NCBI GenBank assembly: GCA_011033025.1
Contig: WFMF01000002.1
Span: forward strand, 992,001 to 1,056,000
DNA length: 64,000 nt
Direction of reading: 5' to 3'
DNA from: Beroe forskalii
Taxonomy: Eukaryota > Ctenophora > Nuda > Beroida > Beroidae
Below, in pieces: positions 46,901 to 57,652 of the stretch (position 1 is its first letter; each line of letters begins with the position of its first letter). The position numbers were made by a program, and so were the translations under genes. The notes beneath the pieces are model-generated. The model ran no database searches and was not told where the DNA came from. It was given only the letters and a program-made list of their open reading frames with translations.

Positions 46901-48989
46901 AGCCCCTCAACAATACCCTCCCCCTGCTGCCAACCCTCCTCAACCAGTCCCTGTCAAGGAGGAGGATGTAAAGACTTTGAAGGTAGGTAATTACTAACAC
47001 AGCCCTCAACAATACCACCTCTCTTCCTTACTTCGTCCTCTCTTTTCCCCACTACACCCCTCTCTTCCTTACTACGTCCCCTCTCTTCTCCACTACGCCC
47101 CCTCTCTTCCTCACTACGCCCCCTCTCTTCCTCACTACGCCCCCTCTCTTCCTCACTTCACCCCCTCTCTTCCTCACTACACCCCCTCTCTTTCTCACTA
47201 CACTCCCTCTCTTCCCCACTACGGCCCCTCTCTACCCCACTACGTCCCCTCTCTTCCTCACTACGTCCCCTCTGTTCCCCACTACGCCCCCTCTTTCCCT
47301 CACTACGCCCACTCTCTTCCTCACTACGCCCTTTCTTCCTCACTACACCCCTCTCTTCCCCACTGGATTCTCTCTTCCTCACAACGCCCCTCTCTTCCTC
47401 CACTGTCGGACGCCCCTCTTCTTCTCATTTCGCCCCTCTCTTTTCCTACTGTCGATTAAAGCAATCAATGAGCCACGCCCCTTGATTCTCACTACGCCCC
47501 CTCTCTTCTCCCACTACGTCCCCTCTCTTCCTCACTACATAGATACCTCTCCTTCCTCACTACGTCCCTCTCTTCCTCACTACACCCCTCTCTTCCTCAC
47601 CACGCCCCCTCTCTTCCTCACTGCGCCCCCTCTCTTCCTCACTACGCCACCTCTCTTCCTCACTACACCTCTCTCTTCCTCACTACCTCCCCTCTTTTCC
47701 TCACTACGCCCCCTCTCTTCCTCACTACGCCCCCTCTTTTCCTCACTACGCCCCCTCTCTTCCTCACTACGCCCCTCTCTTCCTCACTACGCCCCCCTTC
47801 CTCACTCCTCCCTCACTACGCCTCTTTTCATCACTACCCTCCTCTTTTCCTCAACGCCCCTCTCTTCCTCACTACACCCCTCTCTTCCTCACTACGTCCC
47901 CTCTCTTCCTCACTACGCCTCCTCTTTTCCTCACTACGCCCCCTCTCTTCCTCACTACGCCCCCTCTCTTCCTCACTACGCCCCCTCTCTTCCTCACTAC
48001 GCCCCTCTCTTCCTCACTACCCCCTCTCTTCCTCACTACACCCCTCTCTTCCTCACTACGCCCCTCTCTTCCTCACTACGTCCCCTCTCTTCCTCACTAC
48101 GCCCCTCTCTTCCTCACTACGCCCCCTCTCTTCCTCACTACGCCCCCTCTCTTCCTCACTACGCCCCTCTCTTCCTCACTACGCCCCTCTCTTCCTCACT
48201 ACGCCCCCTCTCTTCCTCACTACGCCCCTCTCTTCCTCACTACGTCCCCTTCCTTCCTCACTACGCCCCCTCTCTTCCTCACTACACCCCTCTCTTCCTC
48301 ACTACGCCCCCTCTCTTCCTCACTACGCCCCCTCTTCCTCACCCGCCCTCTCTTCCCCACTACGCCCTCTCTTCCTCACTACACCCCCTCTCTTCCTCAC
48401 TACGCCCCTCTCTTCCTCACTACGCCCCTCCTCTTCCTCACTACGCCCCCTCTCTTCCTCACTACGCCCCTCTCTTCCTCACTACGCCCCCTCTCTTCCT
48501 CACTACGCCCCTCTCTTCCTCACTACGCCCCCCTCTCTTCCTCACTTCGCCCCTCTCTTCCTCACTACCCCCCTCTTCCTCACTACACCCCCTCTCCCTC
48601 ACTACGCCCCACTTCCTCACTACACCTCTCTTCCTCACTACACCCCTCTTCCTCACTACCCCCCCTCTTCCTCACTACGCCCCTCTCTTCCTCACTACGC
48701 CCCTCTCTTCCTCACTACTCCCCCTCTCTTCCTCACTACGCCCCCTCTCTTCCTCACTACGCCCCTCTCTTCCTCACTACGCCCCCTCTCTTCCTCACTA
48801 CACCCCCTCTCTTCCTCACTATGCCCCCTCTCTTCCTCACAAAACCCCCTCCATCAGGATATGTTCCCTGACGTAGAAGAGCAAGTTATCAGGACAGTGT
48901 TGGAAAGTAAGCGCGGTAGTTTGGAAGGAGCAGTTGCTGCTATTCTCCAAATAACACAGCCCGGTATTGATGAGGAATCTGAAGCTTAG
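37942..48989 (+). CDS. TOLLIP: Toll-interacting protein (Tollip), complete, seven exons
   Basis: Exons are 37942-38012, 38204-38417, 41021-41157, 42035-42155, 46563-46649, 46845-46982 and 48858-48989. All phases match, giving 299 residues (human 274). Residues 1-23 match the Tollip start (LPDSFLRL). Exon 2 adds a Pro-rich linker and enters the C2 domain (AGLSITVAQ). Exons 3-5 give the C2 core: MDPYVRLKVGHSTYET, NPKWNK, EVLVFDEKSLTEDQRIAH, and DDWFPLSGKLGEDKEG with the family's W-x-x-L-S-G. The last exon carries a CUE ubiquitin-binding domain (DMFPDVEEQVIRTVLES). Tollip links ubiquitinated cargo to endosomal sorting and dampens IL-1/Toll signalling. Four introns are loaded with repeats, and one hosts a gene on the other strand. 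Confidence 0.95.
38400..38555 (+). repeat. 33-bp minisatellite spanning Tollip exon 2 donor
   Basis: The unit is 18 bp of exon end (AGCATCACTGTAGCTCAG) plus 15 bp of intron start (GTACTGTCAATCCTC). Three near-perfect copies end at 38417, 38450 and 38483. A fourth, altered copy ends at 38520, and a fifth lacks the donor. Each repeats CAG|GTACTG, and 33 is divisible by three. Confidence 0.85.
39759..39925. mobile_element. 167-bp MITE made of three hairpins
   Basis: The terminal inverted repeats are about 28 bp (AATCAAACACCC then TTAGGATACGTTTATAT, and complement). Inside are three successive 33-37-bp palindromes built on AATTATCAC(T/A)CGAG and its complement with short AGCCGAAGG-type loops. 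It lies in Tollip intron 2. Confidence 0.75.
40328..40745 (+). repeat. About 119-bp tandem repeat in Tollip intron 2
   Basis: There are three copies plus a partial fourth (starting about 40328, 40447, 40572 and 40718). Shared motifs are GGAGTGAGAGCAAGT, GTGCGCGGCTCATATAA and ACACTGGTGTATCGTA. Confidence 0.8.
41280..41640 (+). repeat. About 101-bp tandem repeat in Tollip intron 3
   Basis: The unit contains GTGAGCCTGGTACGGGTG, GGGGTTATCCCA and TGGTGAAGCCCGAGGTTCGG. Three full copies start near 41309, 41411 and 41512, with decayed units on both sides. Confidence 0.8.
43487..44080 (-). CDS. Secreted cysteine-rich protein nested in Tollip intron 4
   Basis: Two exons on the strand opposite Tollip are 44080-44011 and 43857-43487. 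The donor is GAG|GTTGTC and the acceptor TTTTCTCGCAG, phase 1, for 146 residues. Exon 1 is a signal peptide by composition (Met-Lys start, a hydrophobic stretch with VGICCWILW, then SRLAEST). Exon 2 encodes one Cys-rich domain: LGCWNDTEDRAFAG at the start, a G-C-R-Q-Y-T helix, W-T-V-F-G-V-Q, and the closing motif DKYGPAYGCIAGGG followed by S-N-W-M-N-S-V-Y-Q-V. The pattern (GCW/Y...RA...YxKYG...C..G.G..W.N.VY) recurs in WSC-like extracellular proteins of many aquatic invertebrates, where function is unknown. It lies wholly inside the intron between 42155 and 46563. Confidence 0.7.
44240..45000. repeat. Repeat-like block in Tollip intron 4
   Basis: G-rich ends (GGGGGGG at about 44325 and 44925, in the same orientation) and motifs such as CACAAAATGGCAGAGTTATGGCC look like old transposon sequence similar in style to 6841-8207. 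I cannot define its borders. Confidence 0.3.
46990..48857 (+). repeat. 21/22-bp pyrimidine-rich minisatellite in last Tollip intron
   Basis: The consensus is CCTCTCTTCCTCACTACGCC with one or two more C. About 80 copies with length and base variants run right up to the acceptor CCATCAG (48851-48857). The top strand is almost pure pyrimidine. From 47543 to the acceptor there is no AG dinucleotide. A 464-codon open frame over this region is only a by-product of the stop-free repeat. Confidence 0.9.
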
Positions 48990-49199
48990 TCTCACATCCT
49001 ACCACACGTAGCATGGCTGAAGTATGGGTGTGCGAGCAATGAAGACTGGGTTGTGGTGCACAAATGGTGCGAACTATTGTGTGATAAGTGGTACGATAAC
49101 ATTGAGGGTGCGGAGATAGCAACGAACGCTGATCGCTCAATTTGCCACTAAAAATATGCACTAGACAGAAGTTCTCTTATTTCATTGAGGTTTCAATTT

Positions 49200-49205
49200 A
49201 ATAAA
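49200..49205 (+). promoter_or_regulatory. Likely Tollip polyadenylation signal
   Basis: AATAAA lies about 211 bp after the Tollip stop codon, the first canonical signal in this orientation. Confidence 0.5.
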
Positions 49206-50212
49206 GAAATTGAAACTGGAGTATTTCTAATACTTACATCATACATGCTTCGCATATTATTTTCAAGATTACTTCTATTACTATATTACAACTATTGACC
49301 TAGATATAACCGTCTCATAGATGGATAATATACGTGTATGCTGATTAAAACAAGAAATTTGAAAATAGCAATATATACTTTGATTTTGAAATGTATTTCT
49401 CTAGCTGTACATAATGGAATGTGTATGATAAATTACTGATTACCTTAGCAGCGAGCTACTGCTACGTAGCTATTTCGTAGGATACATTAAATGAGATAAT
49501 ATATAATGTGTATGATTACCAAGTTACGATTAGCATATGAACGTGGTTGGTTTTCATCGTGATCGGTTCTTAGATTAAAATTGAGAATAGTTCTAGGTTG
49601 ACTTTAGGATCAGGTAATGTTCAGAAGGTTGCGATTTGTGAAAAACTTTGGCAAAACTTTATGATAGCAATTTGATAATTTGTCATAGAACCCAAATGAA
49701 TAATTAATTTCTATCATCATCTTTCGAAAATATGATTTTTTATCAATTGGAACTCAAGTTTTAGCGATTATCATTAAGTCTAGTGCCACTCTTTATATAG
49801 TATTTTGGCCATGAAATATCTTTGGTTCGTTCGTTTGGTAAAATTCCTTTTTTCCTTTTGGAGTTGGATTTAAATTCTGCATTTTCAGAAAATTTGTGAT
49901 CTATTTGGAGATCTTTCGGTGGATTTTGTGGATTTTTAGTTGTTTCTAATTTTATTATGATATTGCGATGTTTATCAATTTATTTTGATTCATTGGCTCA
50001 TGGTGAATACACTACAGTAACTGTGAATACGGTTAATAATGGTGAAGTGACATGCATTTCGCCTTGCCATTCATAATATCTCCTCGTGTCAGATATGTAT
50101 CTGAGAATGACGTTTCTGATTATGTTGAATTTCTGAGTTACTGTGCGATACTGATTATCAACATCAACATTATTGTTGGAAAGCTATTCTAACTCAAGTG
50201 TTTTGCCCAGGC
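49206..50212. other. Intergenic, no gene seen
   Basis: This stretch is AT-rich with no supported exon. The TTTTGCCCAG ending at 50210 looks like an acceptor, so the next gene probably has a 5' UTR exon in this region. Confidence 0.3.
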
Positions 50213-50878
50213 ATGGCAATGGCTTCCAATGGCAGCAATGTCAAAGTTATAGCAGCAGCTTTTGGCATTATTGGGACGGTCTATATTGGAGGACAGGTGA
50301 GTCGATGGGAAAAGTCCAGTTTATTTCCTAAGCATGCTTTCTATTCTTTTTTATATATTCGTTCCACTAACTCTGAAATTATCAATGACTCTTCCATCTA
50401 AATCTATGAGTATGACTCTTTCAAATGTAAAATCACTAATGCATGTTATCCGTACAGTTATTTGAAGCGTACGGCTACAGGCCTGGGAACAAAGCTATCC
50501 TCCAGAGATCAGCTGCCGTTAAGGACGAAAGAGACATGCGCCTTGCAGGTACATGTTCATGTTCAAGTTCAACCTGTGGGATTATTTCAACTTTTCAAAA
50601 TTATGAGATTCCTCAGCGATTCAATTTCATTTAGAAAAGACCTCTAACATCCAACTCCAAGGAAATACTCTATAGTCTTAAATTTATTAATTTATGTGGA
50701 ATTAAACCAATACTCAAATATTATGTCGCTCTGCCCTTCTTAACAATGCCCCTCTCCCCCAGATAACCTCGCGAGTGGAGACGCCCCCTCAGCACCTTCC
50801 TCCACTCTCTTTACTCGGGATCAGAAGGAGAGGTCACGAGTGGAGGGCGCCCTGGCACACAACACTATCAAACCTTAA
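50213..50878 (+). CDS. Small single-pass membrane protein, unknown
   Basis: Three exons, 50213-50296, 50458-50548 and 50763-50878, join in frame and encode 96 residues. The ATG follows a good acceptor by two bases, so the 5' UTR is probably spliced. Residues about 10-27 (VKVIAAAFGIIGTVYIGG) form one membrane helix near the N-terminus. A charged tail follows (AVKDERDMRLAD) and ends in IKP. Size and shape resemble small mitochondrial or ER integral membrane proteins, but I do not recognise the family. The matching phases, good splice sites and regular codon use argue that it is real. Confidence 0.65.
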
Positions 50879-50967
50879 AGTCGCAACTTCTCGTCCCTTC
50901 AGAGCTAAACTTTTTGATATACCACGGACTCAGCCTTGTCCATTATATTGCCGATTTTACCGTGGTG

Positions 50968-51176
50968 TCTCGACCTTTTCAAGCGCGGCGTATTGCGCCG
51001 CACATGGGTACTTTTTGCGGCGCGTAACAGGGCGCAAATGTACTTTACTGTTACAATAATACTGCTTTGTAATAACATTTTCGCGCTGTGACGCGCCGCA
51101 AAAAATACCCATGCTACGCGTTGTACTAGTAAAAACTAAAAGTACGCCGCGCATGAAAATTAATTAATGGTCGAGA
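50968..51176. mobile_element. About 209-bp foldback element, GCGC-rich
   Basis: The ends TCTCGACC and GGTCGAGA are inverted. Inner arms continue as GCGCGGCGTA with TACGCCGCGC, and ATGGGTACTTTTTGCGGCGCG with CGCGCCGCAAAAAATACCCAT. There is no ORF. It starts 90 bp after the stop of the small membrane-protein gene, so it could form its 3' UTR. Confidence 0.75.
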
Positions 51177-52500
51177 TCATTTCACGCCATGTCTCAATGT
51201 ACATTTCGGTGTGATGAAGTGTTTTTGTTAAGTTTTTTAATTAAGTTAAATATTTTTGGTTTTATGAAATTGAATATGAGCAGACCACATTGACATTTTC
51301 CCCTAAAATCACCCTATTATTAACATTTAGTCGTGAGATATGGATTAATTGTAGTGTTGTCCTAGAAATCAATTGGCTAGATTCTGTTTAGAAAGTGGAC
51401 ACTTGTTATCAGAACAAAGAAAGTATTTAAAAATTGAATTAATACTAGGGGCAAAACATTTACTTTGATCATGTCTACAATAAGTGAAAGTGAGTGGAGT
51501 CTGACATCTCAGGGGCCGGCCAAAGAGATAGTAGATACTCGATGCTTTTGATAATCCATATTTTAACTCTTCACGCATCGCAATTGACTTTGTGCAGATC
51601 ACAGTCACACAAATAACCTAGCTCGAGCAGAGTGCCAAATTGTAGCTAAATCATGTTAATTTATTGGCATCACCTCTTAAAGTGCATATGAATATTGATG
51701 CTTACAAATGGTTTTATCACTTAAATCAGCCGCATTATTGCCATTATCGGCTACTGATTGTACGAAACAGGACACGGAGTCCGTACCATACTCCCACTGA
51801 AATTGTAATATTTGTGACACGCATGCTGTAATGATGTATCAAAGACAATCGCCTTTATACAATGCGATATTTTTGAGCTTTTTTTACAAAGAGCAATTGT
51901 TTAGTACACTAGGTGGCGTTAAACACGTCAAAATTATCAATAGCCACTACGTTTAACTTATTGTAAAGACTTAATTGCTTTAAAATTGCTCAAAATTAAA
52001 GTATGCGTTTTATGGACTCCATCAGCCCGGGATATTCTATTAACTATCATCATTTTATGCCACCGCGATGGCACAAAAGCCGAGCGTGGATTTTTGTTAA
52101 ATTGCCGATCTTTTTGCATGGTTAATTCATTAATATGAGTTTCGTTGGTATTTAAGGCTCGCTTTTATTGAGAAGATTCGATGGTTTCACTATTCAACTA
52201 TTTTGTGTCTTGTATTTTGCTGAAATTCGATGTCAGTACTTCATTCTTTCATTGATCGCTTTGTTCATATCACCAAGTGATTGTTTTATGTCTCTGCTCC
52301 GGGGAATTGTCGTTTGACGCTCAAATTTTAAATTAAAAGTCGCTCATCTTTTCTTAGTTAAACTTAAATCTGTGAAATTGGTATGAAATACAAAATAATA
52401 ATGAAGTAAAAACTGTGCAGACGCTTACCTTCCGACAATTTCGCAATTGTCACTATTCTTATTAATCATAATCAAGAATTTTTCCCACTGAGGAGGTTGC
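51177..52500. other. Intergenic, nothing recognised
   Basis: I see no exon, repeat array or inverted ends that I can support. Confidence 0.3.
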
Positions 52501-52519
52501 ACAACAAAAAGTTGTGAAT

Positions 52520-52750
52520 GTTGTCCAATGGATCCATCATGTCCAACGGACGTCCGTCGTCCATTGGACAATGGACATCCATTGGACATGATGTCCATCG
52601 GTAAAAATGTTCAATGGATCCATTGGATCCATCTTCGATGTTCAATGGAGATGTCCAATGGATCCAATGGATGATCAATGGAACCATCTGAGTGGATCCA
52701 ATGGACATATCCAATTTAGATCTAATAGAATTGGATATTTAATGGATCAA
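52520..52750. repeat. Palindromic CCATTGGATCCAATGG-type repeat cluster, left
   Basis: Many irregularly spaced units of ATGGATCCATTGGA and TCCAATGGAT, each partly self-complementary, are packed here. A larger cluster of the same motif is at 55187-55610. Confidence 0.8.
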
Positions 52751-52849
52751 TCTGAGAGGAAACAGTCACCAAACCTAGTTTTGTATAATTATATGTACAG
52801 GGTTGGTAATAAGTCGGCTTCACTACCATGATATCGTTCATCGTTATAT

Positions 52850-55000
52850 TAAGATACGAGAAAACCCGTTAGGTTTTATCTTTAATTAGACGTATGGTCA
52901 GTTGGACGTTAAATAAATTGAATGAAGTCCCTGATACAATTTTTTGTTACTGGGGGTAGGGATGCAATGTAACGAAATTACGAAATATTTTCATAGGATT
53001 TGAATAGGCGTAAATCAAAAAATATTGCACATTTTGCGATTGTAAATGAATGTCGAGGACACATAACAGTAAATAAGAAGAACTGAAGGACAATGGTTTT
53101 CTTAATGATCCAAAGTTCAGGTCCGGAGAAACGATGGGCAACAAATTTGAATCCAAGCTCATTGAAATCAAAATTGTCCGCATTTTCATCTGTTTATAAC
53201 CCACTTCTAACTATAATTGGACTTGTAGTAAGTTGGACGTACAATAGATTAAACGAAGTAATTGATGCAATTTTTGTTACTGGGGGTAGGGGTGTAACGT
53301 AGAACGTAACAAAATCACAAAATATCTACATACTGTTTGAATATGAATCAAAAATTTTTGCAGATTTTGCGATTGTACATTAATGTCGAGGACACAATAT
53401 AACAGCAAATATAAGAAGAACTCAAGAACAATGGTTTTCTAATACAAAGTTCAGATTCGGAGAAAAGATGGGTAACAAATTTGAATCCAAGCTCATTGAA
53501 ATCAAAATTGTCCGCATTTTCATCTGTTCAGAACCCACTTCTAACTTGAGTAATTTAAAATTCCTACTACTTCTGTCGAATCCTCGCACAACTATCAAAA
53601 CTACAAATTTCTTGATACGAAAGAATTATCGCTGATTTTCACAATGTAACAAAATGTTCAAGTATTACCTTTTCTCCTACAAAAGTTATTACTTATTAGA
53701 GTTGATAGTCTTCTGTCGTAAAATTTTTACCAAACTCGAAAATTCCATTGAGAACGTAAATTATGAATTCAAACATTGGAAACGTTTCCAAAGTACACAG
53801 TAACGAAATGGCAGATTCTTCGTTAAAATGCACGTGCAGTTTTTGCGCGCAATCACCAATCACCATGGCAACGCGCGCAACTGGTGAATTAAACCTTCAA
53901 CTCGATATTGTTTTTCGCGATTCCTTTTCCAACTTCGAGCATTAATTACGGAAAGTCTAAAGCCTAAATTCAAATAAAAATAATGCTTCTCTAGAGGGAA
54001 TTTATTTTTCTACTACCCTGCAAAAAATCGCGGGATTTCAACTCCGTTTTTAGCCGGCGTTTGGGTTGCGCTAAGCACGGTGCTTCAACTGCCTTAATCC
54101 TTTATAATAATGACGAGAAAACCCGTTGGGGGTTCTCACTAATTGGACGTATAGTTAGTTGGACGTACGATAAATTGATCGAAGTCATTGATGCAATTTT
54201 TTGCTACTGGGGGTAGGGGTGCAACGTAACGAAATTACGAATTATTTTCATAGGATCTTAATATGAATCAAAAAATGTTGCAGAATTTGCGATTACAAAT
54301 TAATGTCAAGGACACATAGTTCAGTAAATCCAGAACAACGGTTTTCTAATCCGAAGTTCAGATTCAGAGAAAAGATGAGCAACAAATCGTTGAAATCAAA
54401 ATTGTCTGCATTTTCATCTGTTTTGAACCCACTTCTAACTTGAGTAATCGAAAATTCCTCCTTCTGTCGAATCCTCGCAGCAAACCATCAAAACTACAAA
54501 TATCTTGATATGAAAGAATTATCGCTGATTTTCACAATGCAACAAATTGTTCAACTCTTACCTTTTCTACTACAATAGTGATTAGAGTTGATAATCTTCT
54601 GTCGTTAACTTTTTACCAAACTCGAAAATTCCATTAAGAACGTAAATTATGACTTTAAACAGTTGAAACGATTCCAAAGTACACATTAACGAAATGGCAG
54701 AATCTTCGTTAAAATGCACGTGCAGTTTTTGCGCGCAATCACCAATCACCATAGCAACGCGCGCAACTTGTGAATTAAACCTTCACTTCGATCTTGTTTT
54801 TCGCGATTATTTTTCCAACTTTGAGCATTAATTACGGAAAATCCAAGGCCTAAATTCAAATAAGAATAATGCTTCTCTAGAGGGAATTTATTTTTCTACT
54901 ACCCTGCAAAAAATCGCGGGCTTTCAACTCCGTTTTTAGCCGGCGTTTGGGTTGTGCTAAGCACGGTGCTTCAACTGCCTTAATCCTTTATAATAATGAT
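52850..55000 (+). repeat. Three direct copies of a 0.36-0.9-kb repeat
   Basis: Copies begin near 52855 (partial), 53200 and 54110. Shared landmarks include GTTACTGGGGGTAGGG, AATGTC(G/A)AGGACACA, CCCACTTCTAACT and GTGCAGTTTTTGCGCGCAATC. Copies two and three are about 85-90% identical over about 850 bp and both end near GGTGCTTCAACTGCCTTAA. No ORF of note. Confidence 0.8.
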
Positions 55001-55186
55001 TACATTGACACCTCTTTACTATCTTGAAATCATGTTGCTACCTTGACACCACTCTACAACCTTGACATTGCTTTATTACATTGACACCATCTGCTACCTT
55101 GACACTGCCTTGACAAACTGGGAAATATGCAAACCAACAAATTTCAATAAGATTGCATTAATTTGATGAGGTTGGGGTATGAATGT

Positions 55187-55610
55187 GTCCAATGGATCCA
55201 TTGCGTCTAATGAGTAATGGATTAAATGTTTCCAATGGTGTTTAATGGATCCAATGGACACATTGAATCCTTTGGACTCTTTGTTTCTAATAGATCCATT
55301 GGATCTATTGTGTTCAATGGATCGTTTGATTTCATTGTGTGACACAATGGATCCATTGAAAACTTGAACACAATGGATCCATTGGACACAATTTGTGCCC
55401 AATGGCAATGGAGCAATGGACCAATGGGACGAAAATGCCAGCTTGATGTCCATCAACCAAACTAGGTCTGGTGAGCATCCATTGGATCCATTGGACAGGT
55501 CCATTAAACATCGAAAATGGATCCATTGGATCTGTTGAACACCATTAAAATTTTCAGCTGGAAATCCATTGGACATTTCCATTGAACATAATGGATCCAT
55601 CGGACATGCT
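55187..55610. repeat. Palindromic CCATTGGATCCAATGG-type repeat cluster, right
   Basis: This is the same motif family as 52520-52750. The two clusters bracket the direct repeats between them. Open frames of 64-208 codons here come from the repeat and do not look like protein. Confidence 0.8.
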
Positions 55611-55789
55611 TCACGACTCTTGTGACCCTTGCCAAAAATTGCAATAAAACCATTGCCAATGTCATTGGTTTTAGAAATCGGCCCGATATCCTTCAAGCAC
55701 CCAAATTTTCCACTCGCCACGATTTTATTATGACTCCCAGCAATGTACTGTAATTAACCAAATGGTTTAGGCGGGACTCTTACCAAGCT

Positions 55790-56100
55790 CTATGCACTAT
55801 ACTGACGTACGGTATCCACTATCCATGCACTGAAGTACTGTGCCCTCTGTCCGTGCACTGAAGTACTGTGTCCACTGTCCATGCACTGAAGTACTGTGTC
55901 CACTGTCCATGCACTGAAGTACTGTGTCCACTGTCCATGCACTGTGTGTTGTGACTGGTGCGACTCAGAGCACTGTACTGACGTACTGTGTCCACTGTCC
56001 ATGCACTGTGTGTTGTGACTGGTGCGACTCAGAGCACTGTACTGACGCACTGTTTCCACTGTCCATGCACTGACGAACTGTGCCCATTGTCCATGCACTG
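55790..56100 (+). repeat. 28-bp minisatellite
   Basis: The unit is TACTGTGTCCACTGTCCATG plus CACTGAAG. Several near-perfect copies are interleaved with a 72-bp higher-order unit containing GTGTTGTGACTGGTGCGACT. Confidence 0.85.
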
Positions 56101-57630
56101 AACGTTGCAGCTGACGTTAAGCTTTACTAATCTGAGCTGCAGCTGCTGTTGCAGTAGGAGTGCATCTGCTTTGTGCCTGAAACGATGAAATGCACATTAC
56201 ATACTTATTACAACACTCAAGTGACAGCAGAGCGCAGCACATTCTCAGCTTTACTATATATCCGGTGATAAACAGATTATTCAATATTCCGTACGTAAGG
56301 AGGCCAGATTCAGCTCTTATAGTTATTGAAATGACAAGCTGTGTTTAATCAGCTACTGCCCACGGTGACTCAGTGACAAAATGCATGCGATTAAAATATA
56401 AAGCTCGGATTTTTACAATCCGTATATCAATACAACTATGCTGACCACAAACTATCGCGTAAACAATTAATTCGCACAACGTGCTTTCGATTGTTTCCTA
56501 TGTTGAGATAATTTTAGATTGTTCTGATAGTTTGTTGCACACTTTTGGCTCAGAAAAACCACAATTTATCGTAACTGCAACCACGCATCCACTACCAGAT
56601 AAGAGCTATCTCGTACATGTATCACTATAAGCATGAGCTGTTCGCTTGTGAAAATGAACAGCTTATTCGATATATCGTCGTTATGCCGGTGTTTACTCCA
56701 TCGAGTTGTATACTGCACTTTTCTCAAGAACTTCGATAGATTCTACCAACATATTTTCCCAGCCATAAACTCATAAATGAGAAATATAAATCAACTGTTG
56801 CCGCGTCAAGTTTAATATACCATGATTAAAAGTGCATATTAAAGCCACTCAGGCACCGCTTCTTCGTGCAAGCCAATGCCATGACACAATTAATAAAAAA
56901 CGTTATTGTTATAGTTGTGTACAGGACGAAAACTTCATTGGTATCTGCGTAGTTTAGCTAAACTGTTGTCGTTTGGTTTGCCGCAAATATTATTGGTATA
57001 TTCAGCAATCAGCAAAATACCGGGCAGGTCAAAACTCAAAAAAGGATGAAATGAGGTCCTAAATATTTTGGCTTCTGTTGCGAGTTTTTGCATGAAATTT
57101 TGGGATCTCATAGGTATGGGTCACAAATATTTGTACCAAAAATTTGAAGCTCCAACCTCACAAAAATTTTAGTTATCGCCAAAGAACCTAATTTCACAAA
57201 AGTTAGGGTTTTTTCTTTTTATAGCCCGAATATTGCTTCAATTTCAAATATCTAGAAACGTCCATCAACTGTGTCAAAAATCTCGTAACAGTATTTTTGT
57301 AACGGTATTTAAATGCAAGTTTGCAATTATCACAGAAATTTGTTGGAAATGATGAACAATTAGAACACTCATGAAAAAGTTAATATTGATTCCATTTCCT
57401 AATCATTTCAACTCAATGGTTAACTGTGATTGTAGAATGGCAATTCCATTGAAGCTTGGACTCAAATTCAAAACGATAGCTCCAAAAATTAACTCACCCG
57501 GTACATTGGAAATGTTATTCTTAATTTTGAACTACTTTTCGAATCTGAGGAATAATCCCAAATCTGTAATTTTTAACTCACCACTTAAAACATCTCTCTC
57601 CAGTAGTAGAAGAAGCTTCTGATATATCAC
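56101..57630. other. Intergenic or intronic, no supported exon
   Basis: This stretch is AT-rich. I cannot find a clear acceptor for the exon that ends at 57793, so earlier exons of that gene may be here or be split by repeats. Confidence 0.3.
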
Positions 57631-57652
57631 TGCGTATCTGACTGACGTTGCA

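Noticed and set aside
47482-48876. 464-codon open frame reading SLPHYAP-type repeats
   Set aside because: It is an artefact of the stop-free pyrimidine repeat in the last Tollip intron. All three forward frames are open, and the frame wanders as unit length changes.
55094-55720. 208-codon minus-strand frame
   Set aside because: Most of it is the translated palindromic repeat (frequent MDP and NGS words), with no domain and no splice support.
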